From positions 32,541,449 to 32,605,448 of the forward strand of contig NC_079491.1 in assembly GCF_020520425.1 (NCBI RefSeq): a DNA stretch of 64,000 bases. Direction: 5' to 3'. Below are positions 46,401-57,165 of the stretch, piece by piece. The DNA comes from Spinacia oleracea (Eukaryota; Streptophyta; Magnoliopsida; Caryophyllales; Amaranthaceae). Position numbers and translations under genes: made by a program. The notes beneath the pieces are model-generated. The model worked only from the letters and a program-made list of their open reading frames with translations. It was not told the DNA's origin and did no database searches. Position 1 is the first letter of the stretch. Each line of letters starts with the position of its first letter.

Positions 46401-48711
46401 TCTATTTATGTAAATATTCTCAACTATGCTTCAGTATCTCTCTCCTCTCATGCTCCCCAATCCCAATTACATTATCTTTCTCTCTCTCCTATTGTCCCCA
46501 CACTTATATTATCTTTTTCTCACGATAAAAAATTCACCCAGTATCAATTTCTTGCAATAAATAATTTACCCACTGCATCACTTCCATATTGTTTTATCAA
46601 ATTCAACTCGACCTCCTAAAACTATGTGTTGGTCAAAAGTGCAACACTTAAAAAAAAAGGGAGGACGCGCAAGGTTATATGACAATTGATTTCATAAACA
46701 AAACTTGCTTAAATTTCAATGCTAGCTCACATAGAAACCTACGGTAACAGAAATATAGAAACCCAACACAAAAGAAGCAACAAAACTATCCCATCTTTCA
46801 CTATAATGCTATATGAGCTTCATTGTGATGTTAGATTGTTATTCCTCATAACTTCAGCCCTTCTAAGGATCTTCAATTTCAAAGTGACCCACCGCAAGCA
46901 ACTCAAATTTCCTAATTCCTATCCATGTAGGCACAAGACGCTTTGAGGCAATAGGGATATTTCAGCACTCTTTGTGCACTTGAAGTGAGGCTAGCTAAAC
47001 AAAATGTAGAAAATTTAGTGAAAAACAAAAGTTGTGCGCTTAATTGAATTCACCTCGCCAAAAAAAAAATTTGTTTGATCCCTATCCCATTGCACCTCGA
47101 CGCGCCTATTTATAAACTGTTTCCTAAATTGTTTTCCTTTGTATACTAAGACTAAAATTCAGATCTTACATAATTCAAAGTTTTGAACTGCAATGAAGTC
47201 AAAAGGATCACTAATAACAAATTCAATCATTGAATGAGGAAAGCTTCAATGAAGTGGAACCACTATGATTGAATGCTTCTCCTTGAAGAAAATAAAATAA
47301 GCAACGGGAGAGACTTCACAAATACTCTTCAAACAGTTAATTACGATGTTTGCTGTGAGTATGCACAAAGGTCAACTAAGCCGCTCTAATTGAGCTGACT
47401 TCAAGGCTTCAAGCTCACTCATATGGTATCAAAGGATAGCACAAATTTTCTTGAATCGCTCTGAATAAATTTCTTAGACCTAGTGAATGAGGGCAGTTTA
47501 CAATCTCCTTCACTCATTCTGCTTCACGATGTTATCAACAACTTAAAAAATACAACGGAGTACTAACACCCCATGTGTAATTTAGGCTTATCATAGCAAA
47601 ACTGTTAAAGTTGATAACCAACTCCATCAAGACAAGGAGCAGAAGTCACCAACCCACAGAACTTTTAAAAGGGTGCACAAATATATGCACCTCTCTTGCT
47701 TAGAAGTTAGAACTCATTAGTGTACCAAACTCAAGTGGGACCAAACATCATCATTTCATCACTATCTAAGAATGCATAAAAAGAAAAACAAGGTTTTGGA
47801 CAGTGGAAAATTGGAAACAAAAAAGAAAAAGTTTGGTGTTGTATAGAAGAATCAAACTAGAGATAATACTTGAACTATGGTAGTTCAAAGATCATGCAGT
47901 GTTCTATGACAATTTTAAAAAAACAGCAAATACAGAAGTACAAAACAAAATAGGAAATATAACACACGAAGGATGTTAGTACTCTTCATAGTATAGACAC
48001 TTTCGACACTTAATTTTGGGCTAATATCATGGAACTATTCCACAAATTAGCCGAGCAGCGTCCCAGTAACATAGACAATAACAATCAGCTATGCAATTTT
48101 GTAACGAACCAGTTAAAAAATAAAATTCCTACCAAATTAAACATCAACGCCAATCAACAATCACATATAAACTTATAATAACCAGAAAAGAAAAAAAATG
48201 AATAAAAAAATGATTACCTTCCAGCAACAGTAGCATCGAAAGTGAAGGCAACAAGAAACTTGCCAGGATTCTCCTCATCAGCTTCAACCCTCAAACTTTC
48301 CTTCTTCAAATTCACATCATTCCTAATCGTCACCGCCTTTTGATGCTCCACATACGGCGTCGCAACCGGAGCCGGAATCATGGGCCCATAATGATACCTC
48401 CCAGCAGTCCAATTCGCATGATGATGACCTTGGTGGTGGTGATCATACGGCGCAGGTAAAGGCATCTGCATCGCCGGTGGAAGAGGCGGTGGTGGAGGTG
48501 GGTAATACCCGGGCGCCGGCGGGTGATACTGGTAGTACCCTGTAGAAGGATAAGGCGTGGCCGCAGCGAAAACATATCGATTACCCCCTGTTATTTCCGG
48601 CTGTGACGGTTGTGGAGGCGGTGGGGGAGGCGGGGCAGGTGGGTGATTCCGACGACTCCCTTGACGTCGTCGATTACTACCGTTACCGCCGCTACTTCCG
48701 GCGTTACCCAT
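43460..48711 (-). CDS. LUL: LOG2/LUL-like RING E3 ubiquitin ligase
   Basis: Three exons on -: 48711-48218, 44436-43941 and 43588-43460, phase-consistent, 372 residues, the usual length of the LUL (LOG2-like) family. It starts MGNAGSSGG, with a Gly2 N-myristoylation signal as in LOG2. Residues about 24-95 are Pro-rich and His/Tyr-rich. The conserved associated domain follows (FTFDATVAG across intron 1, [36 protein letters not shown]). The C-terminal C3HC4 RING has C312, C315, C327, H329, C333, C336, C347 and C350, all present and split by intron 2 after CRHM. The role is an E3 ligase at membranes. LOG2 acts on amino-acid export control with GDU1 in Arabidopsis, but which family member this is cannot be told. 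For exon 2 I chose the acceptor giving G-S-I-A-V-T-F-F, which matches the family best. Acceptors further upstream would add residues. Confidence 0.9.
43589..43940 (-). other. Intron 2 of the RING gene
   Basis: The donor ATG|GTAATT and acceptor TTTTGCAG|TGT are in good context. The intron separates the two halves of the RING finger in phase 0. Confidence 0.85.
45730..46265. repeat. Intronic duplication, copy A
   Basis: It shares in order with copy B: AAAGCTTCAA, AATGCTTCT-CTTGAAG, GGAGAG, TTTGCTGTGAG, AGCACA, CAATCTCC, CACTCATT, TAATCATAG/TTATCATAG, CAACTC-ATCAAGAC and AGCAGAA. The copies are clearly diverged, so this is an old duplication. Confidence 0.6.
46330..46666. mobile_element. Degenerate Stowaway-like MITE in intron 1
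   Basis: The words TTTTTAAGTGTTACACTT (left) and AAGTGCAACACTTAAAAA (right) are inverse. The interior AATTCACCCAGTATCA and CTAAAACTATGTGTTGGTCA resembles the interior of the MITE at 9861-10137. Confidence 0.55.
47240..47775. repeat. Intronic duplication, copy B
   Basis: This is the partner of the segment at about 45730-46265, in direct orientation roughly 1.5 kb away. It lacks the MITE that follows copy A. Confidence 0.6.
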
Positions 48712-49085
48712 GTTAAAACAAAATGAATATTTGAGAAATTGTATAAAATCAAAACCCTAAGAATTGGGAATAATTAGGAAGACATTTAGGTGGGAGAAAG
48801 GAATATGTGTGAATGGCTAAAAGCTTCAACAACACACTACTACAACAACTATGATCGGACGAGAAGAAAAGTGAAGGGAATAATCAAAATAAATAATAAA
48901 ATTAAAATGTTGTTGTTAATGGTAATGGTGGTGGAGTGGGGTTGCTTTGCGATGATATTAGGCAAACAAATGATATGATGGGTAACACTTTTTTGAATTT
49001 GGGTATTTGTGTGTCTGCCCTTTTTGGGTGGAGTGAACTGTTTTTTTTGGGTTGATTGGGAATTACCTGGAACGATAAGTATCAT
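48712..49085 (-). promoter_or_regulatory. 5' flank of the RING gene
   Basis: This holds the presumed leader and promoter of the ligase gene. No single TATA box stands out. A SINE lies directly upstream. Confidence 0.35.
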
Positions 49086-49102
49086 TATCAAGTTGGGATT
49101 AT

Positions 49103-49299
49103 TTTTTATTTTTTTTGGTTCTACTACGAGGAGTTCCCACCGCCTTAGGCGAGTGGACTAATCTCCCGCGGGAGTTTGCATGGATACCTCGATGGGCAGC
49201 ATCCCTCCCAGTTGAGATTTTTTCCATTCCCAAGGCTCGAATCCGAGACCTTGGTTAAGGAGCAAGAGGCCCTTAACCACTCATGCCAACCTCAATTGG
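49103..49299 (-). mobile_element. tRNA-derived SINE, full copy
   Basis: Read on -, it starts ACCAATTGAGGTTGGCATGA. It has an A-box-like TGGCATGAGTGG and a B-box-like GGATTCGAGCC, the internal RNA polymerase III promoter of tRNA-derived SINEs. It ends in an A-rich tail (T-rich on + at 49103-49117). A perfect 17-bp TSD, TATCAAGTTGGGATTAT, flanks it at 49086-49102 and 49300-49316. It encodes nothing. A truncated relative lies at 33537. Confidence 0.93.
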
Positions 49300-49316
49300 T
49301 ATCAAGTTGGGATTAT

Positions 49317-49920
49317 GATTTATGAGTGCTACGGGATTAGGGTTCAGGTAGAGTCGTGGACTTGATGGTTTGGGTCATTTCAGGTTCATTTTTTTTTGTT
49401 ATGTTTATACTCCGGGTAAAAATTATTTGAGGTAAAAATTTAATCTAATATATTTAGATTTACCCTCAAATGAAAATACACCTTATAAGGGGAAGAATGA
49501 GAAGAAATCTTAGGCGTTCAAATCGATGGTCAAGATCAGATTTTAGGTTTCGAATGCAAAATTTGTAATTTTTATGATGTTAAATTAAATATTTGCGAAT
49601 CTTGTATGTAAATCTTGAATCTATGATTGACCTGTTGTATATGTTTAACAATATTAAGGCCTAATCTTGTTAATTATACAACCTAATTTGTAATTGTAAT
49701 TAATTTGTTGAATTTCAAATAATTTAGAATTTGTTTTGAATTTCATAATTAATTGATAATTTAATTAGGATCCTATTAAAAACCACCATAAAATTTGTTA
49801 AAATTGAAAAGTTTTAAAATTATATGACCTAGATTTTAATCCCTAAAAATACATGTAATCAGAAATTAATATGGATTATTAATTTGTCGTTAAATTTAAA
49901 ATATAAAAGTTATTAAATTT
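49317..49920. other. AT-rich intergenic DNA
   Basis: No gene or clear element border is seen. Confidence 0.4.
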
Positions 49921-50400
49921 TTATAAACTGATCACCAATCTTGCACGCACGAAGCAATGGAGGCTAAGTGTTACCCTTAAGGGGTGTTGCATAGTGCGGG
50001 CATGCGACGACGAGCAAAGGAGCTCGTCGCCCATGCGGTACGAAGCAATGAGCAAGCACGAGCATGCGCGGCAGGCACGACCCTGTGCGGTGTGTGCTGT
50101 GCGGGTGATCGACAAAAGCCGACGATGCATCGTAGCGCAAGGCACGAGGCAAGGCAGCAGCACAACGAGAAAGGGAGCTCGCGTGCCGCTGCGCAAGCCC
50201 CTGCCTAGCGCGCATGCAGCAAGCACAACACTCGGCTGGTGCGCTACTGTGATGCATCACTCGGTCAACAACAATGCAGGTCCTGGGCGTTGCCTTTTGC
50301 ACGCGGCCCATGGGCGTTGCGGCGTGGCTGCTTGGGCGAGGTGTGGGCTTCGGCCCACGGCCTTGCCTTGGCACATTTGGGCCGTTTTGTTTATGTTTCG
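49921..50400. other. GC-rich patch, probably retrotransposon LTR or leader
   Basis: About 450 bp rich in GCGC, GCATGC and CAAGGC words is surrounded by AT-rich DNA. It resembles in style, though not clearly in sequence, the GC-rich segment of the solo LTRs. Overlapping open frames occur on both strands, as expected from GC-rich DNA poor in stop codons. None shows a protein family. Confidence 0.45.
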
Positions 50401-50689
50401 GTGAAAACGATTTTAATTAAATTTAATTTCGTAATTTAATTTTTGCTCGAAATTTAATTTTGATTAATTTAATTATTGTAAATTATTTTATACTAATTAT
50501 TTTAATAAACCTTGATAAAATTTAATTAATTAATTTTAATCAACCGAAAATAAAATAAAGGGATTTAAATTAATTTTATATGAGCTTTAAATTTTAATTA
50601 AATTTGTAAGTTTTCGGCTGGACTAGGAAATACAATTTTATGTTTAAAATTTGTAAAGCATGTAAATTCTTGGTTTTAGTGGGAGCTTT

Positions 50690-53600
50690 TGTCATTAAAC
50701 TCTTGATTAGGTCTACATTCCTTTAAGGTTAAAACAACTCGACTAGAAGTAATAAGGTTGAATAATTTGTAGATTGTTGGAACCTTTGATTAGTTGCTGC
50801 AAATGTTTATGTGATGCATGATTTTTCTACTAACTTGCTATGTGGGTCATTCACTGATAAATGAATGGGTGAATGGTATATTGTAAATGTACTGTTTTGC
50901 AGGTTATGGAAAGTGACTAGTATGGCCCAAAAAGGATAGAAAATATGGTCTGCGTACCATTAATTTGAATGTAAAATTGGTCTAATGCACCAAAGTTTTT
51001 GTTTTAAATATGGTCCGTGTACCATCAAATATTTGTAATTAGTTTTAATTATAGCATATCCTATTTGAAGAAAATGGCGCCTCCCATGGTGAAATTCAAG
51101 ACAGAGTTTCCAATACATTTTCAAAGACGGAGTTTGAAGTTGAAGCTTCAAGATGAAGTCGGACCATACTAGATCACATTTAAATCTTATGCATGTTTTA
51201 AGTTATTTATTGCTTTAAATATGTCTTAATTATGCATGAGATTATGGCTTGATTATGGGATTTTAGTTTACTTAAAATCTAACCAACATAGTAAGAGCCT
51301 TAAGTTCCAAACTTTTAAAAAATGAGTTAAAAGGTGCCATGCCAAAATAACACTTACTTGGATAACCTTTACATCAATCTAAGTAATAGTTTTCCGCCAT
51401 AGATATGTGTTACTTGTTGATCCTAAAGGGGTAAGGTACACAAATAATTGTGAGTACATGTTAGTTTTTGTGAAACTCAACGATATAAGTAAGGAGTCCT
51501 TTTATGTCGTGGAAAATGAGATAGGTTTACCTAATAAGTTCTTAGACGTACCTATAAAACAAGAGTAGTTTCTAGACTATTAGCAAAGGATTTGCTTACA
51601 TAAAATATTTTAGAATTGAGTCTAAATACATAATGTGTTTAATTCTTCAATGATTTAAGGATCCTGGATTCATTTTATTCACACCTGTCGGAACAATAAA
51701 TTCGAATAAAATGTCAATGACTTGTTTAAATTGCATGATTGCTTTAATTTTCAAGTTATTACTCATGATAAATGTTTAGACTTTGCATGATTCAATGTAT
51801 GTTTTAATTATTGTTTATAATTAAATATCTTTTACTGCAATAAATCCTTTTAGAAGGGTAACAGTAAATTTCCTCGATTGGTAGTGAATCCAAGAACGAT
51901 TCACGGAAATGAGAGAAAGTGAGAAATTTAAAATGTACGTTTCTTTTAGCGACTTTTATGGTTGTTTTCGAGTATCAAAGTCGAATGGCAAACCAATTGG
52001 TGCTTGTGAATTCAAAATACAATGTAGTTTTGAGATCATAAAGCATTAAGTTTAAACGCTCAGCTTTACCAATGGTTAATAACCAAATATCTTTGTCCGT
52101 TTAATTCTCGAATGAGTCTAGTCCCTAGACATTCGAATAAATTGATGCTTAGAGAACTTTAGAAGCTTCTGGTAAGATCATCTAGTTGAAGCAAAATATT
52201 CAACATAAATTAAATTGTAAGAACCTTGTTGGAGTGACATTGGACATGTCTAACAAAGTATAAAAGTCAATACTAAAGAATTCAATTCTTAAGACTATAA
52301 GAATGGGTACAAGAAATAGGAAAACAAGGAACAAAAGAAAGGAATTTACGATTCCGTTTACACCTATAAGTTTATGTTTAAAGAAAAGTAACCTAGCAAT
52401 CAAACTTCCTTGGTATCATATACCGCTTGAGGTTCTTACTTCGGTAATAACTCAAATGATGGAAGCTAGGATACATTAATGACTTACAAATGGGAAATGA
52501 AGCATGGCATTGCTACATTAGTTGTAGGGTCATCTAGTTTGTTTTAAGTCCTTTCAAGGATGGAACTTAATGGCTATTTTAATCCATAAATCAGCATACC
52601 TAAATTTCTGTTTTCAAACAACAGAAAGACTCACATTCAAGAAATGGTAATTTACGGGTTGAGTCAATATGCTTGATTAAAACAAACATTTCATTAACAA
52701 TAAAGAACTTTACTAGGTTCAAATCAATCTCTTGATTTGAGTTCCACACATCTTTGGCATTCTTACTTAGACCATATCAACAAGTTAACATTCAAAAGCT
52801 CTATTTTGATGGATTTTTGAAAGTATATTGATTTCTAGATCAATTCAAGACAAGCTAGTCTTACTTGTTGAAAGTAACAAAAGATATGAACTATTGTTAG
52901 AACACCTAGACAATAGAGTTAAAAGCTAAAGAAAGATTTTATGACTTTATTATTTCACCTGAATTAGAGTGAATATAGGTTTATTTACTCAATGTGATAT
53001 AAACTTGAATATGTTTGGCTAGTTCAAAGATTCAGAAGTATAAAATCCACTTGGCAAGAAATCATAAAGATCTAGGTTAGATCATGTTGATGATTACTTA
53101 AGTCAAGAATGATCATCAATGATTGTGTGTTGTAACTTCACGATCGAGCTCCATAAGATATGGTATATCTAAATTGGAATGATCGAAGTCAATTAGTGGT
53201 TGATTCGATCAATGATGAATCATAAAGATTTTTCCTATAGTTTCTAAACAAAATGCTCAACTACCATCAAACTAAACCAAATTCGTCAAAGCTATTGAAA
53301 AGTAATTTCAGAACATCTTTTCAATAATATATATATCTAAGGAGTTGCTAAACTCAGTGGGAGCTTAGTGTTTGTTATTTAACAAACTAAGGCGCAATTA
53401 TAGATATATGTTTCATTGTGATTTATTCAAATGAGACACAAGGGTATTGTTTCTACCACGAATTTTGAGAACATAATGTTTGTTTGCTCGAAATAATGTC
53501 CTTTTGGAGATTCGTTTCCAAAATGACAAGTGGGAGAAAATAGACCTCGAAAGTCTTCGAGGCGAACAACAAACATAAACGGACGTTCTGGAGGCTTTTA

Positions 53601-55430
53601 GAAGTTCGGGATTTTAAGTTCTTCAGAAAATCCGATTGCTTATTCTTTAAGGACTTTAGAAGTGGCTCTAAAGAATAGACATCTCTTAGAAGTCTTTACA
53701 AGTGCTTCAAGGAGAACAGAATATTCAAAGGACTTTCAAGTCTCTGTTGATATTCTATTGTTTGATGTTTTATACCCATGTGGGCATAGAGTTCAGGTAA
53801 CTGAAGCTATGATATTCTTCTATTAGATAGTAAAGAAACCTACAACTTGCAGTCAAACTATTATCACGAAGATTAATGAGTTTGTGACTTGTAAAAAAGC
53901 CATGACAAAACCTAGATTCCCTAAAATGGTTACAGGCCATATATAGACTCAAATTTTTAGATGGTTAAAGGCCATAAAACAGATTCAATGTTTTGATGAC
54001 AAAATTAAAATTTCGTTGAGTTGAAAGAATAGATTAACACTTAATAATTGGTTGCAAATTGGTTTTAAGGATGAAAGCTATCAAACATGGAAGTGTGTCT
54101 TCACACAAAGATAGATTAGTTGCTAAAGGTTACAAAAAAAAAAATTCATGGCGTGGATTGTGTTGAAACCTCATGCATAATCGTAATGCTCAAGTCTATA
54201 AATCAAGCAATGATTGCATATTGGTAAATATGGAAATTGGATGACAAAACGTATTCCTCAATCAAATGTTGGAAGAAACTATGTACATGGTATGTCATAG
54301 GATTTGTGGATCCAAATAATGCTTAAAATGAAGGCTAGCTTATGAAATCTAATTATGGATTTAAGCAAGCAATTGGGAATTGGAACTGTATTTTAGTGAA
54401 ACTAATATATATTTTAGTTTCATAAAATGTAGTTGATTCTTATAGATATATAAGAAGTTTATTGGGAGTAAAACAAAATTGGTCTTATGTGTATAACACA
54501 TATCTCTCTATTGTAAAATAACATTCAAATGCTAATAACTTAGATTTGAAAATTATATTATTTATTAATGCTGGACCAAGGAGAAACTTAGTACATACTG
54601 GGTACTAAGATCTATTTACAAAAGATCTTAGAATATTGTTTAGGATTAAGTAATGGCATTTACTAAATCAAACACGAAAGACTCCATAGGAGATATTCGA
54701 CTTATGTGAATAATCTAAGTAATAGATGTTTGAACTATGTATAAGCATTTACTAGTTAAACATCAAGGAGTCTAAATGAGATTCTTAATCTATATTATAT
54801 ATCAAAGAATTTAGATGGATTTGGTATCTACTGAAACTGAATGAGCTAAAGTTACATGAATAGAATTTAATTGGGAATTATTCTGCAAAAGAATTTATCA
54901 TGTATGATATAATACACGGATCGCCAAAAATGTATCGTATGGCTTTAGGCATTACGAACATATACCAGTCTCTATTGTTCTAAGTAAAGATCAACTATAT
55001 TGAGATCAAGAAAAACTTATGGTACTTGAAAAGGTACATAGGAATGGTTCTTGATTCAAGGAAATGAAGATATGCTAATATTGATGCTACACGCATAAAC
55101 ACTGGCAAAGGATCAAGCAAGACCCCGTTGGAGTTAACCATTGGCAAGGACGAGCTATAGAGCATCGTGTTTTGAAATGGCAACATGGATTGGAGACCAT
55201 GAGTTGTTGCGTGGGAAATTAAATATTAATTTCTATGTTTTAAGATACAGCTGGAAAGTCTTCCACATATCCGTGAACTGCTTGGATAAGAAAATCCAAA
55301 CAAAGCATCATTAGCAACCTATATAGTTGAAGTAAAAGTACTTATTGCCTAAGAAGCAATAAAACAAGGTTGTTTATGTTAAGAGTTCTTCACTGAACTT
55401 GGGTAGATCACATGTCTGCTGATTTCATGG
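50690..55430 (+). mobile_element. Heavily decayed Copia retrotransposon
   Basis: Near 54090-54135 the translation contains DRLVAKGY, matching the Copia reverse transcriptase start (usually KARLVAKGF). A degenerate WKLDDKTYSS follows at about 54235-54265 where W-Q-M-D-V-K-T-A-F-L is expected. At about 55340-55400 an EAIKQGC...FFTELG phrase matches the RNase H end. Stops and frameshifts are everywhere. The flanking LTRs and a primer-binding site could not be defined, so borders are approximate. Confidence 0.7.
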
Positions 55431-55459
55431 TTCTTCATTGCAAAAAATTCAAGATGACC

Positions 55460-55529
55460 AACCAACGTAGGATTAGAACCCACATCTTTAAGAATTTGCA
55501 TATTGCTCTACCAATTGAGCTAGTAGGTT
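55460..55529 (-). tRNA. tRNA-like relic (pseudo-tRNA)
   Basis: Read on -, it has AACCTAC...GTTGGTT acceptor arms with one mismatch, a D-arm GCTCAATTGGTAGAGC and a T-arm GTGGGTTCTAATCCTAC. The anticodon arm does not fold properly and the spacing is about two bases short, so it is probably not a working tRNA. It could be a tRNA pseudogene or the head of a SINE. Confidence 0.5.
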
Positions 55530-55636
55530 AGATTAGGTTGGTCACTGAGTTGCACTTAAATAGGTCAGAAGTATGAAACAAAGCATGCTGCTCGTTTTGG
55601 CCATAAGCAACACCATGTGCTTGAACATGCATTTGG

Positions 55637-57165
55637 TGAAGAAAATAATGTCCTTGGTCCAAGTATGCATTCAATGCTAAGTCTAATAAATGCGGTTCAG
55701 TATTAATTAAACAAGTTAATAAATTTAGTGAGATCAAGTGAGCTGAATGCCTAGCCAGAGGCCGCTTCAGTTCAAGTGGAATTAATAATACTAATCCACA
55801 TTTTACTCTTGACTCAACCCGTAGGGTCACACAAATAGTACATGAACGGATCAAGTATTTAAATGAACATATTATTCATTAAATACTTCATTTATGAACA
55901 TTCGGAAACGACGGATCTCGGTTTCAGTGGGAGCTGAAATCATCAAAAGGCAAAATATAGAATGCTCCGGAAATGATGATATTGCCGGAAACAGAAATAT
56001 GGATCATGAAGGAAATATAAATATTATCCAAGTCGTCGTAGATGTTGCCGAAAACGGAAATATGGTTCGTATCGAAAATGGAAATATTGCCGGAATCGGA
56101 AATATTGCCGAAAACGGAAATATTACCGGAATCGGAAATATTGTCGGAAAAGGAAATAAATTCCAGAATCAGAAATATTAACGAAAACGTAAATATTTGT
56201 TCGAATCGGAAATATTAACGGAAACGTAACTATTTTTTCGAATCGGAAATAAATTCCGGAATCGGAAATATTAACGGAAACGTAAATATTTGTTCGAATC
56301 AGAAATGAATTCCGAATTCGGAAAACGAATCGGAAGCGCGACGTGCGAACGCTCGACGAACGAGCTTGCGAGACGCAAGGCCCTGCGCAAGCGCCAGGCC
56401 TTGCGCCAAGCAAGCCCGCGCGGAGGAGCAAGGCTTGGGCCGAGCAAGGCAGCAGCGCCCATCGCATGGGCCGCGTGCTGCTGCTTGATGCCAAGCGCGC
56501 ATGGGCCGAGCAAGGCAGCAGCGCCCAGCCGTGTGCCGCGTGCTGATTGTTGGATGCCAAGCACAGCAGCAACGTTGGCTTAAGGCCACACGGTGCAATG
56601 CCTTGGCCGACCGGTTCCTTGCGAGCCAAGTAAACTTGTGTTTTCCTAAATCTACTAAAATTAGATGTTTAGGGTAAATCTGAAATACTTAGTGTTTGAT
56701 TGTCCCTAGAATTATAATGTTATTAATTAACTAGAATCCTAATGGATTTAGTTAATCGATTCCTAGTAGGATTGAAACTCCTTTATTTCCACCCTATAAA
56801 TATGTGGTTCATGATCACAATTTATAATGCAATTCAATATACTATTCTAACACATTAAATTCAAGAGAGAATTTAATACTTGCCTATCACTATTGTGAGT
56901 TTCCCAAATGCACATAAAACCTTAGAGAATATTCTAGTTGGTTGAATCTAAGGCGGATACGAACGTGTTGTGGAATATCTACGGAAGGACGACATTTGGA
57001 GTCATGTACTTGTTCGTGTTCGGTTCGGGAGCAGCTAGGGAAGGCACGCATCACATAGTATGTATACTAAATTATGCTAATTGACTATGTGGCAATTAAT
57101 TTGGATTCTTGGCTTTATGGTTTTTCCGCATGAATTATATTGTTTATATTATTCATAACCCTACA
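55637..57165 (+). mobile_element. Solo LTR, copy 2
   Basis: It starts TGAAGAAAATAATGTCCTTG and ends ...TCATAACCCTACA, with a perfect 5-bp TSD (TTTGG at 55632-55636 and 57166-57170). A TATA box, CTATAAATATG, lies near 56796. The repeat array (CGGAAATATTGCCGGAATC type) is at about 55900-56325 and the GC-rich part at 56335-56630. It belongs to the same family as 35343-36725 and 59749-61195. Confidence 0.92.
55900..56325. repeat. CGGAAATATT-type array within solo LTR 2
   Basis: More than fifteen units of about 17-20 bp occur, longer than in the other two copies, with variant units carrying AACGTAAATATTTGTTCGAA. Confidence 0.8.

Larger units (their letters stand above)
44437..48217 (-). other. 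Intron 1 of the RING gene (3.8 kb)
   Basis: The donor GGAAG|GTAATCA is clear. The long intron contains a diverged direct duplication (about 45730-46265 and 47240-47775) and a degenerate MITE (46330-46666). No other gene can be supported within it. Confidence 0.8.

Noticed and set aside
49964-50404. Several overlapping open frames in the GC-rich patch on both strands
   Set aside because: GC-rich DNA has few stops. The translations show no family and no splice or start context.
56123-56629. 168-residue frame and overlapping frames on both strands
   Set aside because: They lie entirely in the LTR mini-array and GC-rich module of solo LTR 2.
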